Of a stretch of 64,000 nucleotides of DNA, positions 62,461 through 64,000 are shown piece by piece (within the stretch, counting starts at the first letter, position 1; each line of letters begins with the position of its first letter). Location: assembly GCF_000718785.1 (NCBI RefSeq), contig NZ_JOCA01000008.1, forward strand, positions 1 through 64,000, written 5' to 3'. The notes below the pieces were generated by a model, which worked only from the letters and a program-made list of their open reading frames with translations, was not told where the DNA came from and made no database searches. Source of the DNA: Streptomyces sp. NRRL WC-3626. Its GTDB lineage: Bacteria; Actinomycetota; Actinomycetes; Streptomycetales; Streptomycetaceae. Position numbers and translations under genes: made by a program.

Positions 62461-62688
62461 CGGCTTCCTCCCGGTCGGGCGGCACGGCACACCTCGACGC
62501 TATCAATGGCCGGGGCCGGTGCGTCGGACCATGACGAAGAGACGGGGCCTGGCACGCACACCCCACTGCCACTGCCAAGGGCTCGGGAGGTGACCCCCGC
62601 CGCGCACGAGTCCGGTGCCGGCCCACAGGTTGGGGCGGATGCTCGTCCCGCCCGGGGTCCGCCCCCGTGCCGGACGAGCATCCGCTGC

Positions 62689-63246
62689 TCACCCGGTCGC
62701 CGCCAGCAGGGTCGTGCGGCCGCCCAGTGCGGCCGAGAACTGGTCGGCGACCTGGGCCAGTGCCTCGGCCGAGCCCGGTGCGACGGTCAGTGTGCCGTCG
62801 TCGGCCACCGTGATGTCCTTGTCGAGCGTGAACCAGCCCGGGGTGATGTGGGCCGGGCCCATGGAGGCGAGCACCGGGCGCAGGGCGTAGTCGATGGCGA
62901 GGACGTGGGCGGTCGTGCCGCCGGTGGCCAGCGGGAGGACCGTCTTGCCCGTCAGGGCGTACTGCGGGAGCAGGTCGAGCAGCGACTTCAGCAGCCCTGA
63001 GTAGGCGGCCTTGTAGACGGGGGTGCCGATCACCACTCCGTCCGCCTGCTCGAACAGGGCACCGGCGCGGACGATCGCCGGGTGGCCGAAGTCGGCTCCG
63101 AGCAGCGCCTCGGCGGGAAGGGTGCGGACGTCCAGCGCGATCACCTCGTGTCCCTGGGCGGTGAGCCGCGCGTCCAGGTGGCGGAGCAGCCGGGCGGTGC
63201 GGGAGGTGGCGGAGGGGCTTGCGGAGACGGACAGGATCGTGGCCAT
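62689..63246 (-). CDS. NADPH-dependent FMN reductase (SsuE/MsuE-like)
   Basis: A 185-residue flavodoxin-fold reductase. It starts ILSVSASPSATSRTARLLRH, the FMN phosphate loop, and GVVIGTPVYKAAYSGLLKSL is the flavin-stacking motif. Such enzymes supply FMNH2 to alkanesulfonate or similar monooxygenases. ATG 63246 follows GAAAGG. The Cys-type leader peptide 200 bp upstream supports a role in sulfur assimilation, although no sulfonate transporter or monooxygenase is visible in the window. Confidence 0.88.
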   Translation of the reverse strand: MATILSVSASPSATSRTARLLRHLDARLTAQGHEVIALDVRTLPAEALLGADFGHPAIVRAGALFEQADGVVIGTPVYKAAYSGLLKSLLDLLPQYALTGKTVLPLATGGTTAHVLAIDYALRPVLASMGPAHITPGWFTLDKDITVADDGTLTVAPGSAEALAQVADQFSAALGGRTTLLAATG

Positions 63247-63446
63247 GCGAGGACCTTTCGGTTCGTCGTTCCAGGTGCGGCACGCCACGCGGGCAGGGCG
63301 AAAGGGCTCCGCGGACATCGGACGTGCCGGGGTGGCGTTTCCGGGAAGGCCGTCGTCATGACGGAGGCGTCCGGACCGGAACGCACGGGGGAAGTCATGG
63401 AGGGAGCGAGTGGGAGGGGTCCCTCAGGGGTTGCCCTCGGGTGCGC

Positions 63447-63527
63447 TCAGACGCGACGGCGACAGAAGGCGCTGGAGACACGCGCGAGGTCGACATGGCG
63501 TCGCCGCGTGAGGTCCTGTCGCTTCAT
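63447..63527 (-). CDS. Cysteine-type leader peptide (26 aa) upstream of the flavin reductase
   Basis: A 26-codon ORF with the motif RRRHVDLARVSSAFCR, ending RRV. Peptides of this RRH(V/I)DLxRVxSAxCR family precede sulfur-assimilation genes across actinobacteria and are annotated as putative leader peptides; a Cys codon near the end suits attenuation by charged tRNA-Cys. The 200 bp between it and the reductase can form a GC-rich stem just past the stop (GAGGG/CCCTC arms within 63414-63438). The flanking gene-free stretches 63247-63446 and 63528-63701 show nothing else. Confidence 0.8.
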   Translation of the reverse strand: MKRQDLTRRRHVDLARVSSAFCRRRV

Positions 63528-63701
63528 ACCGTGGATCGAACCAGGGGAGAGTCGGGCCGGTCAAGAACGCCCCGGGGGGATTTCACATGCTGAGAGCCGG
63601 TACGGCGGTGTGTTCCCGGGCATCGGCCCGGTGCGCCGACGAACCGGGCGTCGAGTCGGTTCCGGGACGCGGGTCGGCGCCGCCTCCGTCCGGTGGAACG
63701 T

Positions 63702-64000
63702 CTAACGGGCCGCGTGTGCCGCCCAGTCCAGGATCCGGACCGCCGCTCCGGCGGCCTCCAGGCCCTGGCAGCGGGCGCGATGACGGCGTTCGATGCCGTC
63801 GAGGTCGAGGTGGGCGCCGAACGCCGGGTGGGCGGTGAGACGGCGGGCGTAGGTCCACAGGGCCGGGTGGCCGGCGATGCGCCGGACGGCCGAGGCGTCC
63901 AGGTGGTGGCGGTGCACGGTGTCGAGTTCGACCAGCGTGACCCACAACTCGACGTCGGCGGCGGTGACTTCGTCGCGGATCAGATACGTCCGCCCGACCA
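63702..64000 (-). CDS. Glutathione S-transferase-like protein (C-terminal fragment, cut by window edge)
   Basis: The last 99 codons of a gene that runs off the right edge. The sequence GRTYLIRDEVTAADVELWVT LVELD and the later GHPALWTYARRLTAHPAFG match the helical C-terminal domain of the glutathionyl-hydroquinone reductase (Omega-like) branch. Actinomycetes use mycothiol, so the thiol partner may differ. The N-terminal thioredoxin-like domain with the catalytic cysteine is outside the window. It lies directly upstream of the Cys leader and reductase on the same strand. Confidence 0.7.
   Translation of the reverse strand, partial: VGRTYLIRDEVTAADVELWVTLVELDTVHRHHLDASAVRRIAGHPALWTYARRLTAHPAFGAHLDLDGIERRHRARCQGLEAAGAAVRILDWAAHAAR

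Noticed and set aside
63587..63838. A plus-strand 83-codon ORF beginning MLRAGTAVCSRASARC as a second Cys leader
   Set aside because: It lacks the RRHVDL family motif, has no downstream plus-strand gene and is antisense to the GST-like gene.
1..64000. Insertion sequences, tRNA or rRNA genes, prophage or integrated plasmid
   Set aside because: No transposase, integrase, tRNA cloverleaf or rRNA segment was recognised; the region looks like ordinary chromosome arm or core.

Overview
This is high-GC (about 70 percent) actinobacterial chromosome, almost certainly Streptomyces. Nearly every gene shows the third-codon G/C bias of that genus. Many start at GTG or TTG, and several genes are Streptomyces hallmarks: an SsgA-like sporulation protein, a short WhiB-family protein, a two-domain laccase, PcaV with its pca operon, an LPFR-motif small protein and a Cys-type leader peptide. 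Gene content and order look like the stretch of the S. coelicolor chromosome that holds idi, ssgD, wblH, the small laccase and pcaV. That comparison is from memory and was not checked.

Layout. 1-5307 (minus strand): an overlapping operon for a phosphopolymer or phosphoglycolipid of the envelope. It encodes two CDP-alcohol phosphotransferases, a nucleotidyltransferase that is broken here, a glycerol-1-phosphate-type dehydrogenase, a GT2 glycosyltransferase and the start of a polysaccharide ABC permease. 5595-12424: galE, a zinc CDF exporter, isopentenyl-diphosphate isomerase, small stress and membrane proteins, a crotonase, and two tandem DJ-1-type genes. 12530-19206: tex, an ABC-F ATPase, a BCCT osmolyte transporter and a macrodomain protein. 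19364-24723: a MerR regulator facing a fatty-acid beta-oxidation operon (CoA-transferase, thiolase, FadB-like). 24783-29961: small genes, endonuclease V, a DsbA-like lipoprotein, SsgD-like and GPP34 proteins. 30009-31898: a second ABC-F gene behind an apparent antibiotic-sensing leader. 32049-37402: DDAH-like hydrolase, acyl-ACP desaturase, WhiB protein, VOC protein, LacI regulator, laccase. 37577-42330: a secreted two-gene ThuA/PQQ-dehydrogenase and cupredoxin/DUF1080 unit. 42345-44512: a divergent end-joining polymerase and ligase pair. 44514-46923: an alcohol dehydrogenase and a DUF3048 lipoprotein. 46934-52752: pcaV and the protocatechuate operon pcaI-J-H-G-B-L, without pcaF. 52764-64000: a frameshifted AAA regulator, a DUF2510 protein, a TetR/PAP2/DMT group, phospholipase C, galU, a flavin reductase with a Cys leader peptide, and the end of a GST-like gene.

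The most interesting signals are regulatory. Upstream of the ABC-F gene at 30282 there is a good promoter, a 10-codon ORF ending in RLRF (the macrolide-arrest motif of ErmDL) and mutually exclusive RNA pairings, which together look like a ribosome-stalling attenuator. Upstream of the flavin reductase is a 26-codon leader of the RRHVDL type. Dense operator arrays precede the desaturase and lie between tetR and PAP2. A 75-bp intergenic repeat occurs twice with compensatory changes in its hairpin. Three genes look disrupted: the nucleotidyltransferase by an internal deletion, a YjbR-like gene at its 3' end, and the AAA regulator by a one-base deletion in a C run. Whether these are real or assembly errors needs read data.
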